The notes: generated by a model not told the origin, from the letters alone. 64,000 nucleotides of DNA from Branchinecta lynchi (GCA_023053575.1 JAKZAP010000003.1:11074561-11138560); one strand, 5' to 3'; positions 21,955 through 34,345 are shown, counted from the stretch's first letter. Translations and numbers: made by a program.

Positions 21955-22360
21955 AGTAATAATATAAGATAAGGTTTATTTACAGTAAGAGCCAGAGGCA
22001 ACGGCAATATATGAAAAATAAGCACAAACAAACGAAAATAATACCTTCTATAAGCACCCAGCCCTATGGGATAGGAATACACCAAAGAACCTCGCCAACT
22101 GTTTAAAACTCATAAAACAACTATTTTCCATGATCCCGCACACCCATTCTTCATCCAACCCTCTTTCAGTTACTCCAGTAATTTCTAACCCGAGTTCATT
22201 CAAATTTTCGCACTCACATAACAATGTTTCAAATTCTCATCTATACTACCATACATCGGACATGAGTAAGGACCGGACCGACCCTTTGTCCTCCCAATGT
22301 ACCGCCTTCTCTCCCCAAGAGGAAGACTGTCTGTCCTACAACTAATCAAATCCCTTATTT
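21955..22360 (-). pseudogene. Decayed LINE 3' fragment with zinc-knuckle-like C-terminus
   Basis: On the minus strand a frameshifted reading gives a CPMYGSIDENLKH then LLCECENLNELG pattern, like the Cys/His cluster at the C-terminus of many non-LTR retrotransposon ORF2 proteins. Further along that strand come a TTGTTTGTGCTTA region and the tail GTAAATAAACCTTATCTTAT, a typical short-repeat LINE tail. The same 3' end occurs at 35275-35560. It is intronic, antisense to the gene and inactive. Confidence 0.65.
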
Positions 22361-23027
22361 CTGTTTCCCGTCTCTAGGAGAACCTAAGACCCAAATTTCT
22401 GGTCTGTCGACAAGTCTCTAGGAGTTCATAGAGCTTCCTTTTATTTTCGTCGTTACTATTCCTTGGTATCTTAACTCAAGAATAAATAAGGGAAGAATTG
22501 AGAACTCACGTAACCTCGATGTCAGCATGGTGGATCTCTTTTTCTCCGATCTTATGTATGGTGGAGCTTCTCGTGTTGCCTCTTGCAGTATTAAGTGTTG
22601 CCTCCAGAGCAAAAGTGATGAAGCAGTCAGAAAAGGCGGGAAGTTCAAACAATGCTGATTGTGAAGGATTATACAAACGGAAACGACTTTTCAATCTCGG
22701 GTCAGATTTGCAATATGAAACTTATGTTAGCACGACCCTTCACAAAGACGGTGAAGCCCAAGGGAATGCGGCATCGGATGACTCAGGGGAGCAATTAAGC
22801 CACTTGAACGTTGAAGCATAGACCTAACACGCATGTCCTTAGTTCAGATTCAATAGGATCGGTGTGAAGATTAGTAATTTTATTATGGTCTTCTCAGGAC
22901 TGTAAAGAATCGCTTGTAGAAAAGGTATTAAGGTCGGACAATTTAAGGTATTTACTTGTTGAAATGTACTCAATGAGTTATTATGTTTTGTTTTTAAGTC
23001 GTACTCTCGACACACAATTTAGTTCAT
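22361..23027. other. Intron sequence; 107-codon open frame of unknown status
   Basis: An open frame at 22498-22821 (plus) reads through an initial hydrophobic stretch (residues about 12-40) and a hydrophilic remainder. Antisense frames overlap it. I recognise no domain, no splice context or promoter is evident, and chance is the likelier explanation. Confidence 0.35.
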
Positions 23028-23555
23028 ACAATTTTCTCGAGTAGTTGCGAAAAACAGTAGGTTATAAACTATTTTCTAATTTTAGATTAATGATTGCTGA
23101 TTGTAAGATATCTTTCAAGACGTCTCAGTTTGTGATAACAACTTATTATTCTTGGTCAAAAATGTATATCTTTATCTCGCATAGTTGCACTTTACATCTG
23201 GCTAAATTTTGTCATTGCCTATGCTACTAACAATCCGCTTTTTCATCTTAATCTTTTTCATTATCATGTTTTACAACCTTCAAATTCGAATTTCGGGCAT
23301 GGCTGGCGAAATGGGAACAAAGAGTTCATATGTTTTGTGTTTAATTGTAGTATATACACAAACTTTAGTTCTTAACATTTCCCGGATAGTGGCGAGAAAT
23401 GTGATTCAAGCAAACAGGTTTGAAGTATTTCCTCATTTCAAATTAATAACTGATTATTGAAATTGATAATTGTACGGTATCATTCAAAACGTCTACATTT
23501 GAGATAACAACTTATTATTTTTAGTCAAAATGTATATCATTATCTCGGGTAGTTG
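23028..23555. repeat. Diverged tandem duplication, ~350-bp spacing
   Basis: GATAACAACTTATTATTCTT with GTCAAAAATGTATATC (near 23132-23170) recurs as GATAACAACTTATTATTTTT with GTCAAAATGTATATC (near 23502-23538). Matching flanks TAGTTGCGAAAAA and TAGTGGCGAGAAA lie upstream of each. The repeat is old and unclassified. Confidence 0.65.
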
Positions 23556-23977
23556 GATGTTTCATTATCTATCCTGTTAACAGTCTTTTTTTTCATCACT
23601 AAGAATCTGTCATAACATTATTTGAATGTTTTTGTGTGAAAACAAAATTAAATCTTTCGTCCCACTTCTCCAGAGACGGATATTTTAACTGACTTTCTAA
23701 GCCTATGGTAAAAAAAATTGGAAGCATGCCCCTTCCTTAAACTTATAGTGCTCAGTCCAGATCGGTCCTTTTCTGCCTTTATTTTCGTCATCTTTGAATG
23801 TAGGATTGCATGACTTATATCATCTCATTGTATTTTAGCCCCTTATCTATTTATCTCGTCTTTTAAACTAGTGGTAGCTGCATTGGAGAAGGGCAAAATG
23901 CCGTCCTCTTTCTTTTTAATTTGAATTCGGCGCACTTTCTTGTCGCGGAAAACGGCGATCATAAAAACACGCGCCAA

Positions 23978-24460
23978 TAGTTGCGTTTTTTGTCTCTGTT
24001 CTGTTCGCTGTTTTCTCTCTGTTTTATATTTTTCCCGTTTTTGTCAAAACACGGAACACGCTGTTTCTCATTTTCCCGTTTTTGTACACTGTTCTGTGTT
24101 CCGTGTTCTTTGTTCCGCTGTCTGTTTTGCAAAACACTGAACTTGCTCTCCTAGCATGTTTTGTCACTGTTCAGATAGAAAATTGCAGAGAGATTCACAG
24201 ATAGAAAAGAAAGAATTGCAGAAGTTTAGAGGATAAAGCTGGATCCTAAAGTATGGTCGTTTTGGAATAAAATTTGTAATTTAACAGATTTTCCGCTTAA
24301 GATATGCTGAGGATCTTAAATTTGCGTTTTCGTCAGAACAGTGACAGAACATGAAACACGGAACAGCGTCAACAAAACATCGTTTTTTACACAAACCAGA
24401 CAACTGTGAACAGAGAACACGGAACAGAAACCAGAGGCAAAAAACGCAACTAATAATTAC
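23978..24460. repeat. Fold-back element with long imperfect inverted arms
   Basis: The left arm (about 23978-24170) begins AGTTGCGTTTTTTGTCTCTG and carries repeated GTTCTGTGTTCCGTGTTC-like blocks. The right arm (about 24335-24455) is the diverged reverse complement, ending CAGAGGCAAAAAACGCAACT. The loop is about 160 bp. It is non-coding and of unknown class. Confidence 0.7.
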
Positions 24461-24513
24461 TCTGTGGTCGGGACAGGCGCGGAGTAGGCTCCACCCCCAT
24501 ACTTGAGCATCAG

Positions 24514-25391
24514 GAACAAGACCAAAGGTTTCGATGGGATCCCAAAAGTTCAAATTTGATCCAGACAATTGGGTCTTGTCTTCGCCAGATCCAGTCTTCG
24601 CCAGACTCCTTGAACACTTTTACTATTAAAATTTAGAAACAGATTAAGGCAAAATATCTAATCATATGAGAAAACCAAGTTCAGATATGGATTCAGCATG
24701 TGTATTTACCCCTTTAAGTCATATCTATTTTGACGAAGCAGATCGAAACTTCATTCCTTACTTCTGCCAATTTTCCGGTTTCGGCGGAATTCCAGAACTA
24801 CTTGTCCGGCGAAAAAGTAAAGCTCAAAAACGAATCCAGCATGTCTCCTTACCCCTACATCCAACCTCTAATCAACTTCCAATTAAACTTTAACTTTTAA
24901 CAAATTTTCCGGTTTAAGCCGGATTCCGAGCGATCTATAAGTCCGGTGAGAAAATGGTTGTCATATGCGAATTCAGCATGTCTACTTACCCGCTAAAGAA
25001 TATCTTATCAAATTTAAATAAAACTTTTACTTTAAACAAATTCTCCGGTTTTGGCCGGATTCCGGCTGAACTATTTGTCCGGCGAGAAAATAAATTCCAT
25101 ATTCGGATTCAGCATGTCTCCTTACCCCTAATTCGACTATTTCATTAGCTTTTTAAAAATATTTTGTGCTCCCTTTATTTTAAACCCCTCCCCCCACCCC
25201 TAAATATAGAGCTACATAGCCCATCTTCGAACTTGACCTGTACTTTGACCTAAAGTGTCCTCATGCCAAGTTTGATCAAAATATCTCAACCCCTTCGAGA
25301 GTTATCGTGCTAACAGACGGACGGACGGACAGACGGACAACTTTACGATGTCATAGGTATCCCTCAACTTACCTTTTGGGATCCCAAAAAC
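24514..25391 (-). repeat. Family A element, copy 8 (minus)
   Basis: It starts at AACAAGACCAAAGGTTTCG ATGGGATCCCAAAAG and ends at TACCTTTTGGGATCCCAAAA. The reverse-complemented ~135-bp modules and a GACGGACGGACGGACAGACG stretch are present. Confidence 0.88.
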
Positions 25392-26399
25392 AGACGTCGC
25401 ATGATTCAAGTCTTCTCAATTCTTCCCTTATTTATTCTTGCTTAAATGCGAACAACACCACCTCGTGGATCTGGGACTGACACCTGCGACAACTCTTTCT
25501 CCACCCGAGTTTATGCATTGAGATCATCACACATAATAGGGCTGTCGTCTCTGTGAGGCACTCTAAACTGATTTGGTTTTCTGCTTCGTATCTTCTCCTT
25601 AAGCTCTTAAAGATCTTCTCCTGATGAACAGCTATTCTGTTGAAGGAATCTTTACTGAAGCTAACAATGGACTACTACCACTTGGCACTTTGTTCGATCG
25701 CAAATCAAATCCTCCCTCCTGCTTCTTTCCAGGATCTACTAAAAGGACGGGAAAATAAAAACCTGATGCGGGAGGAAAGAGTATTAGACAGAGGAAAGTA
25801 TACTAATGGAGGAAAGCTGAACGGTGAGGAAATGTAACAACAGAGGTCAGAGTTAAAAAAAAAAGAATTTTTTTTCCTACCGGACTTTCCGTCTTCTCGG
25901 GCATGAAGTTGGGGTTGAGGTTTCGAGTGACGTAATTTAAAGGGGCCTGAAAGAATGTAAAGCGAGGAAACTAGAGCCCGACCCCTTTTTTGTAACTTTT
26001 CCTCTCGACGCAGATTTCTTCTTTTTGTGTTCTTTCCTTCTCTTTCCTCCTGCATGAGTCGGGTTCTCTGTTACTTTTTGGACTCACAGCTAAGCTACGC
26101 TTTAATTATTCTCTGAGGCAATAAGCCTACGTGTATTCCAACATCCTTCCAATCATCTTGACAAATAGCCTACATTACCTGACTACTAGACATGAATAAC
26201 TCAGGTGCCTATCCTTGCATTCCGTGTCCCCTCGAGGCACCACTATGCTTGTGACTATATCTGTAGTTGCAAGTAGTAGATATCTTAGTCACGGGTAGGC
26301 GAAAACCGCCCGACAACATTCAGTTCCGTCTCTTCCCCCCTTTGATTATTAACGATTCACAGCATCGACTCTAAATTCATTTGGCTCTACTTACTTAAG
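25392..26399. other. Intron sequence with no recognised gene
   Basis: A 116-codon minus-strand frame at 25705-26055 is rich in Arg, Lys, Glu and Ser from purine-rich sequence and overlaps a plus-strand frame. It has no known domain and is probably chance. Confidence 0.5.
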
Positions 26400-26505
26400 T
26401 AGGTATGTTTATGTGTTTTGTATGTTTATGTGTTTTATTTCTTTTCTTCATTACTCCGCTTTCTGAAAACGGCGGGTTATAAATAAATTACTTACTTACT
26501 TACTT
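26400..26505 (+). repeat. Hairpin plus (TTAC)n tail, copy 3
   Basis: TTTATGTGTTTTATTTC and CTTCATTACTCCGC lead to an imperfect hairpin (CCGCTTTCTGAAAACGGCGG) and then TATAAATAAATTACTTACT with further ACTT units. It is collinear with the copy at 50-146. Confidence 0.65.
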
Positions 26506-26507
26506 AT

Positions 26508-26607
26508 TATAAGCCATCGTAACGTGTCGTAGTTGCCATTTTTTGGGAATTTCAGCCAATGAGAGCACGCCGGCTTTGGACGAGCACGGTTACGATGGCC
26601 TTACATT
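26508..26607. mobile_element. Small (~100 bp) inverted-repeat element
   Basis: TAAGCCATCGTAACGTGTCG near 26510 is the diverged reverse complement of CGAGCACGGTTACGATGGCC TTA near 26580-26604. It sits directly after the (TTAC)n tail. It may be a very short MITE, with class unknown. Confidence 0.55.
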
Positions 26608-27189
26608 TTGCCAGTGGAGTTCCCGCTTTATTTAGACTCATGTCGTGGCGAAAGCAGTGCAGTTCTGGCGATACTAGTTGATGGACGTATCATGCCATGA
26701 ATCTCGGTCTTTTGTGAACGGCATCCAGAGTTTGAGCCAGCATGAGTCTCACCTCCTTCCATGACGTCGAAAACCTTCGATTTACTTCGGTTTTCTTTGA
26801 GACTGTGCTTAGCCACGTTTTACTCCTTCCAGTCGGTGAGGAATCATTTTCGCTTTACCACATACCCACAAGGGAAATTACACAAAAGCCGGCCCTACTC
26901 TTCTATAACATATTCAAGCTTCGCGCTAACGCCCTTGATATTCCAAGTCATTATTCTAATATATTCTGTGCATTTCAAGGCCCCTTACAGGCCCCTAATA
27001 ATCTTCCAAGTCAAAGTCTGCACTTTGGTTTTAAAGGATGTAATATTCATGTTTTGTTAGTCGAGGCTGCGCCGAAGACTCCAGTCCAGTCTCCATCAGC
27101 ACTTTACCGCTTCTTTTCCTGAAGTCTCATCCGTTCAGGAAATCACGGGGTCTTACCTCTTTACGTTTCTCACTCTTTTTCGTCCTTCA
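26608..27189. other. Intron sequence with overlapping open frames, no recognised gene
   Basis: Plus-strand frames at 26742-27122 (126 codons) and 26761-27060 overlap. On the minus strand a broken reading contains MTWNIKGVSAKLEYV, faintly like the start of a LINE endonuclease (a WN-G motif). That resemblance is too short to call. Confidence 0.35.
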
Positions 27190-27780
27190 GACTTCGCTCA
27201 AGTGCTATATACTGACCACTTTTCGGTTTGTCGGTCCACTGTTCTCGAGTTAGGGTACTTCCAGAATAGCTAGGACGATGAAACTTGGCAGGTGTATCTG
27301 GGACCCGACAGAACTAACTTGGAAATAGTCATTTCCCCGATCCGACCACCGTGGGGGGAGTGGAGGACTGGAGGGAGGGGGAATCCGGAATCTTGATAAC
27401 TTTAGAACGGGTGATCGGATCTACAGGAAACTTGATATTTGGAAACCTGTCCCAGATGTCCTATTTCAAGTCCAGACCGGATCTGATGAGTGGGGGGGGG
27501 GGGCGGAACCAGAAGTCTTGCGGACACGCTTAGAGTTTAGCGAATGGGATGAAACTTCGTGAGAAGAACAAGCACAAGCACTAGATACGTCAGTGACAGA
27601 ACCTGACCGGATTCGAGGCCTGTGGGGGAGTTTGAGGGTGGGGGGTCTGGAATTCCGGTAATCGCGAGTTGAGGTACTTCCATATGTGCTGTGACGATGA
27701 AACTTGGCTTGGACATTAGAGACTTGGCTAGTTTTGCTTAACAGTCGTCATTCCCTGGTCCGACTATCCCTTCAAGTACT
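27190..27780 (+). repeat. Family B modules (plus)
   Basis: TAGGACGATGAAACTTGGCAG, GGAAATAGTCATTTCCCCG and GTGGGGGGAGTGGAGG are followed by two more diverged modules with GATGAAACTT and a G-rich run. They match 37440-38880 in order. Confidence 0.75.
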
Positions 27781-28489
27781 CTTCTTAATCGGAAAGTACA
27801 AAAAATACTTTTAAAGCACAATGGACACTTCTAATGCTTTACTTTGCGTTAAATGCATCACAAATAAACATTTCCGACTTCCTTTAGAAGGCGCTACGAA
27901 AATCAGCCGTTTTCTTGTTATCCCTTGTCTTTACCTCTCTGGCATTTCTGCAATCCAAATCTTAGGAGCTGGGATATCGTGGCAGGAAATTCAAAAACTC
28001 CAAGCAATGCTTGATAGAAAATGATATATTTGAGATGCCACCAAATTCAAGCCGCAGATGCAGTTTACCTGACGGTTCTAGTGTGTCATCAGAAGTTCCA
28101 TGACTTAAAGGGCCTATTAAAAGTTTTTCTTTGTGGAATAGTGTTGTGAAGCTTGATTAGCTTGCTTTCTAAAATGTACCAGAATATGCAATAAGCTTAT
28201 AAAAAATAACATAGCAACAAAAATCATCAAAAACAAAGAACCTATTCAAATCTGAATTATACAAGCTGATTTATGCATAAAATAAAGATCTACTAAGTAT
28301 TATAAGGAACATCACTTTTATCTGTGTCCAAGTTAGTAAATTGAGCATGTACTGGCCAAAAAATTACGCTTTGAAATATCACAGAGAGGAAACTGTTGAA
28401 AAAGCTGCTGATCTAGGGGGTAAGCATTGTTCCTAGGTTGTTACAGAGTGGGATTGGGGTAGTTGTTATGTGCCCATTGAACTTTAAGG
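27781..28489. other. Intron sequence with no recognised feature
   Basis: Largely AT-rich. A 67-codon open frame at 27821-28024 has no recognisable domain. Confidence 0.5.
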
Positions 28490-28955
28490 TAAATATAAGT
28501 TTTCATGATCTCCGTGAGCCCATGATCATTTTTGCCTTGAGGCTTTTGCATAGAAATTACTTAAAGTTCGCATCTTAATCGAAAATAAAAAACACCCTTT
28601 TTACCAAGGGCCCATGACCATTTCTTCCTCAAGGATGTTGCTTACAAAGTGAATCCGTTAAAGTACAAAGAATACTTTCGACCAAAACTAAGAATTTTCA
28701 TGATTTTTGCTTTAAAGGTTTTTGATTACAGATGAATTTCTAGCGCCCTTAAAGTGCGCATCATCACAGCCAAGTGAACAAATAAAATACTTTTTGCCAA
28801 ACGATATGTTCACGTGATTTCCAAGGGCACATGATCATTCTTATCTCAAGTCTTTTGCTTATAAATTATCACAACAAACCCTGTAATTGGCAAATTCCTA
28901 CTTTCATCCTTTGACCCAGCCTTACAAGTTCCATATGAGCTCCTAGCTCTTGTTG
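28490..28955 (+). repeat. Family C modules ending in the shared tail motif
   Basis: Blocks such as GCCCATGATCATTTTTGCC, GGGCCCATGACCATTTC and CCTTAAAGTGCGCATCATC recur at about 120-bp spacing. The segment ends in ACAAGTTCCATATGAGCTCC TAGCTCTTGTTGG, a variant of the tail at 38893-38924 that ends the B array. Confidence 0.7.
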
Positions 28956-30351
28956 GCTCGAAAAAGTGTTTCCGAGGTCGTTTGTGTGGCCCAACAAGTG
29001 TGTTTCCGCGACCAACTACGTTTTGTTTATCAAATTTGACAAACAACTGTCGTTGGGATTTACGAATTTAGTTTTGCTTAACGGTTCGAATTTGGCGGGA
29101 AATTCAATTTCAAATTCGATTAGCTACAAACACAAAACTGAGGATCCGTGTAGTACAGGACAATACGTACTTTATATTGGATTTCTTTTTATCGAGATTT
29201 TTTCCGAGTTTTAATTTGATCTTTAGACATTTGAAATTACCGTCAAAAAACTACCTATACCCCCTGGCAAAAAAAATAACAGACGGGTACCAACCCCCTC
29301 TCCCGCGAATGCAGATTATGGCGGAAACTGCAAACTGCGATTTGGACAGCAAGCACTTAAAGTTTAACTGAAAAAGCAGCTTTAATTTAACATCTGACAT
29401 TTGAGCATACTAAAATGTTTTGACTCATCTAAGGGCTTTTTTATTTTTCATCCGGGGCTCTAGTAATAACGTTCAGAGTGTGCGCTGCTTGCACGTCAAC
29501 TAAAAATTCACCTTACTTTCGGCAATGACTTACGCTTGTAGTTGGTAAATGTTTCAAACGTAGAGGGACAAGCACATAGAGGGAGGCTACCACAACTCCG
29601 AAAGAAGAAGTTCATTTGATGCAGTCGATTATCTGTGGATAACGGACAAACGAAGTAACGCATTTTAGCGGGATTATGAGTGATGAGTAACTTTACTGTC
29701 GGATCTCAGACCTATTTGGTTAATCTGTAAGGAGTTTCCCTACACCCGCGAATTAAATGTAAACGCGTGACGGCGGCTCGCCTCTATATATACTTTTCAT
29801 TAAAATATACTGCATTTTATTAATACTGTGTTGTCGGTATCACCGGAGGTATTTAGTGGAGGGGGGGGGGTATCCTGAATCCGTTTTAAACACTCAAAAG
29901 TGAGTGGCACACGAGTCTGCCGGGAAAAACGCCTTAGGAACAACCGCTGTAATTTGGACAGAGATGCCAATCCCGCCTAAAGTCGTTTCTAGTCGCTGGT
30001 CGATCTGAGTCAGAAGGCCTCATCTATTCAGGTGTCTGGGACTCTTCAAGCGGCATCGGCGATTTCTCCTCGTGCGAAATTTCTCGCATCCTGGCGTATG
30101 CGTGCGGACCCCTCATATGCAGTCCCTCGATTCTACAGAATCATCACATTCGCCAAAACACAGTGGCCTATGCCAAAAATCAAACTGACTGCTGTCAAAT
30201 ATCAGTGACAAACTTTAAAAAACAGAAATTATATTCCGACAGACGATCAGGTTCGGGCAGTCACGGATTGGAATTCCAGCAAGGATTTTCGGCACCATCG
30301 TCAATTCCATATCAGAAAGTCTTTTTCTACTCGCAGATGAAAGTGGAGAAA
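28956..30351. other. Intron sequence with no recognised feature
   Basis: It holds a G run at about 29861-29870 and short open frames on both strands without known domains. No repeat shared with the rest of the window was noticed. Confidence 0.45.
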
Positions 30352-32050
30352 TCAGGACGAGAAGACCTGATCGAATGTCCGCAACATTATTTGGTTTGGC
30401 TGATAAGGCGTTTTTTTGTCAAAATTTGTCACATTAATCGGGTTCAGGAATGAAAAAGTGGCTAATAATCTCATGGGCTGAGAGGGCAGGATGTTTGTGG
30501 ATGGAAAATAGATTTGAATGCGAACGAAAAAGTGTATTGATAATATCCTGAACATTAAAATTCGAAACCAATTTACGATTACGAAATTTTTTACATCTTT
30601 TTCCCTTAGGATATGGTAAACTTTGGAACAATTGTAAATATATGGGCCGCTAAAAGCACTATACAATCTTCCAAATTCCTTGCGTGAATATTTTTCTCTA
30701 TTCGGGACCAAACGCCTGTAACCAAATTTAATGGGATTTGATACTGTTTTTAAAATAGAGGAGCAAGTTAAAGATAATGTGGATTTGAAGGTAAGCCCGA
30801 GCCATTTCAGCGACTCAGACGAGAAAATAGAAAAAGAACCAATTGTAACAGAAGGGCGCTCAGAGGTTGTTGTGCAGATTCAGATTCAGTTTTTGACAGA
30901 TTTATCTCAAGTCCAATGTCCGAAAGTTTTGTTTGCTAAAATTTTCATATTTTTAGAAAGAGTGGATTTTGTACGGCTGACTAGGAGGATATCATCAGCA
31001 GACGCAATGTAGCCGATCGAAATCTTCTTGAACAAATATGCAGGAAGAAGAGAATCCAAGCAATCAGAAATTGCAGACTTAAATATATAGGCCTACGGTG
31101 ACAAAACTCCACCTTGGCGAACTCCATGGTTCAATGGAATATTTTCCGATAACTGATCCTGCCATTTTACCCGAACGTTAAAATTTGCGTACCATTACTT
31201 TAACAAGCAAAGAATAGAAGAATTGACTCCAGAACGAGCAAGCGAGTACAACTTTTGAGAATGGACAACATTATCAAAAGCCCCAGAGATTTCTATGGAA
31301 CAAATGGGAATGGTTGATCTTTTTACGGTGGCCTGTCGCATTATTTGGTCAGAACGTTGTGAGCATGCGCACAACCCGTACCATCCCTGAAACCCAATTG
31401 CATATTTTCAAAATTGCACTTTTGTTTTGGGAAGAAGGACATATTCAAAAATTTTACTGAGTACATGATACTGTAATCGGACGGAAACTATTGCACAGTT
31501 TAGGGTCCTTGCCTCGCTTAAGGATAGATGTTACGGTTCCAACAAGGAAGCTAGTCGGGACCTGAGATTGGGAAAGAAACATTTGGAACAGTAGTTGTAG
31601 ATGTTGGATCAGAACAGGACATTCTGTTTGGAAGAACTCTGAAGAAATACCATCGATATCGACCGATCCAGTCTTTTTTAGTCTGCAAACAGCCTTTTCA
31701 ACAGCATTACTAGTAACCGCGAATACAGAAAAGACTGAGGCATTTTGACAGGGAGAAACCTTGAAAGTAAAGAATCGAAAATCTGTTGCACATGCATATT
31801 GCACCGAGTGAACAAGTTGCGATAATGGTTTATCCAGTCAGAGGAGGTCAGTTTTGACGGAGACACTGCACAACACTTTTCCGAAAGAAGCACTTTTCAA
31901 GACGTGCGGATTTCAGACAATTTTTATACTCCCGCTTTGTCTTCTTTTTAAGGTTAAACACGGTTCAACTGACAGGGCGTCCACAAGCTATCCATAGTCT
32001 CAACCACAATTTCGCACGATTTTTGGCTTTCTTAACCTCCGGACAAACTC
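30352..32050 (-). pseudogene. Decayed non-LTR retrotransposon (LINE) with reverse transcriptase core
   Basis: The minus strand, read from about 32050 down to 30352 with several frameshifts and stops, follows the order of a LINE ORF2 protein. A pre-RT segment (EVKKAKNRAKLWLRLWIACG, later DWINHYRNLFTRC) comes first. Next is DIDGISSEFFQ, then LVGTVTSILKRGKDP with SFRPITVS, SIEISGAFDNVVHSQKLYSL, the motif HGVRQGGVLSP (31096-31128), and the catalytic-site motif ADDILLVS (ADDILL at 30982-30999, the usual YADD having become SADD). A LKWLGLTF-like block follows. No endonuclease domain is identified. It lies antisense within the 33 kb SNAP-25 intron. The clade is not determined; the motifs suit an APE-type LINE of the CR1/L2/Jockey range. 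It is inactive. Confidence 0.88.
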
Positions 32051-33679
32051 TTCAAAGCCGCTTTCGGGTTCCAACCCGAACATTTTCGAATGGAAGTTGT
32101 CGGCCGTAGTTGTATCAAGCCGTAGTTGTCGGTCAGGAGGAATTCTGACTCCCTGTCGCTATGCAGTCGCTATTTTCTTTTTCACGTCGCCGTTCTTTTC
32201 TTCTTAAACTTGCTGTCTCACTAGTTCCTTCTGTTTTGCCTCTGATGCACTACTCCGCTCAGACGTTCCTCTCGGAACAAATTACTTAGGTTTGGTTTGT
32301 CCACCCCCTCCCACCGGATACTGCTGACCTTTTGTGGCTTACACGGAAGGAGAGCGGATCGCTTTGTGTCCTAACGCCATTGTCACTCCAAAGCTTGGTT
32401 TATGAATTGCACCGGACCCGAACATTTGAATTACGCAAGTCGGATATGCGTCGTTTTTTAGCTCATCTGATTTTATATCCGACTGGCTGTCAAAACGACG
32501 AAGGGCCCGACCTATGTCCGAAATTTCTTCTTCTTCTTCCTTAAGAAAGGAGCCATGTTCTGGTGAAAAATGTTCTTATTCTTCCTTGCTCTCTGCCGAA
32601 GCTGTGCTTAAACATGGAATGAAATACGCTGTTTCTGCTTGAAACAAAAATCTGCTCTTGTACATGCAAACGTAGGCTTCCACCAACCTATCGTAAAGAA
32701 TAGTCACGTTTTCTTCCAAAAGAGATCAAAGGCCTCTCTCTGAAGTCATCTGTTCCTTCTGCTAGTTTTCACCGTTTTGGTAGAAGGGAGTGGGGCGCCA
32801 TTCTCCTGAGCAGGTTGTTCACCTCGTAGTTGTCTGTCTCATTTCGTTGCAGGCCAAGACAAAATAGACGAAGTCTTAGCTCACCTCCGGTCATTCTGTT
32901 TCGAGGATCTCCGCCGGATTCCCTAATTCCTCCCCTTAGCATACCTAGTCACCTAAAGTGTTTGAAGCTTGAATCATGTCTGGTTTTCGTGCCATGGAGC
33001 ACAGTAGAGCTTAAATTTTTGTGAACCGGGTCAAACTATAGCTGAAAGAAAGATTAGGACAAACAAGTCCAGGATTCGGTACGGAATTCAAGACTCTTCT
33101 GATAGGCTAATAATTTTGTCTACCGGTCATGCCCGTTTCACCAGAAACCCTACCCCCGTCACATCTGTGGGGTGGGGGAACACGTCGTTTGATATGCAGT
33201 ATATCGGGAATGATAATATTACGGAAGTAATGTGGATTGGAAAGGCCTTTTTAAAATGTCCGAAAAACTTGGACTGTAAGATTTCAGGATAAATACTCCG
33301 AAACTTCAAAAAATTGAGTCCAGTTTACAAGTGAATAAAAAACCGATGGAATATACGTCACTTAATATCGGAAATCATGAAGTTGTAAAACCTGGTGATC
33401 TAACAACGCACCTCTAGTAAACAACAGAAATTTACGAGTTTTTTGTTGAAACGGAAAAAAAGGAATTTCGTAGGCGCCAGAATGTCACAGTTTTTTGCGG
33501 CCAAATTTCACGGGATCCATCAGAGAAAAGTCGCAACACTGATCCATCGGCGCTTCTGTTCATTTCGAAGAAAAAGCCTTGTGGCATGTACGTGATATAT
33601 AAGAGAATATAATCTATTTAGCCCAAAGGCGTACTTTCGCCGTTCCCCGTGGACTCCTTGGGAAGTCGAGGGGAACCAT
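32051..33679. other. Intron sequence, possibly containing remote 5' parts of the LINE
   Basis: If the LINE copy were longer, its upstream half would lie here on the minus strand. I see no endonuclease motif and cannot set a boundary. No other feature was recognised. Confidence 0.4.
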
Positions 33680-34269
33680 GGCAATAGAGGGAGTCACTTC
33701 CTAGGGACTAACTGGACAGGAAACCACTAGAACACTTTTGTATGCTTTCAAAGGCGCCATTGGCGGGGAGTGGAAAGGGGCCGGAGGAGTACAAAATTGT
33801 CCATGTTGGTACTATTTTTTGCTCCTAAATGGGCTTGAAAAGGCAAATAAGAACATTAGTTGCGTCTTTGCAGGTATTGTATTGCAGGTATTTGCATGGT
33901 ATCTGAGAAAAAGTCATCTCACTTTCATCATGGGGCCGAGCTAACGAGCTCCTATCCTGCCGGCAACAATAAAGATTGTTATGATGTGGATAATGTCGTA
34001 AACCACATTGGTCTGACAGATCAGAAAAAATTAACGAAGAAACCAAACCTTTTCAGTATATTCGTTGGCCTTTACAAACCCCACTTTCGTTGGTTTCTTC
34101 GTTGATTTTTTTGTGATGTTATGAAGTGTTTTTTAAATTAAAGAACCTGGACCATCACCAACAAAAGAGTCTAGGATTTTGGCAAATTGGCGGGAAAGGG
34201 GTTTGGCACTTGTGGTGTGATTAGGTATCTGTTTTTCTTTTTGGGTGACTTCTAAAAGCGTAAATTCGG

Positions 34270-34345
34270 CAATTTGTATCAGATACCACGGTGACTGCAG
34301 ACACAACAAAATGCAGATCCAGTTACCATGATACCAGATACCATG
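34270..34345. repeat. Family G short palindromic segment (GATACCATGGTATC type)
   Basis: ATCAGATACCACGGTGACTG, GTTACCATGATACC and CAGATACCATGGTATCCG, followed by CAAAAACGCAA, recur in related forms at 37065-37210 and 39845-39915. They are short palindrome-rich repeats of unknown type. A copy also falls in the duplicated block. Confidence 0.55.

Noticed and set aside
22498..22821. 107-codon plus-strand frame as a possible small gene
   Set aside because: It has no recognisable domain or splice context, and antisense frames of similar length overlap it. It is listed only within an unannotated stretch.
26608..27122. LINE endonuclease start on the minus strand (MTWNIKGVSAKLEYV)
   Set aside because: The resemblance covers only a few residues, stops follow quickly and no catalytic motifs appear downstream.
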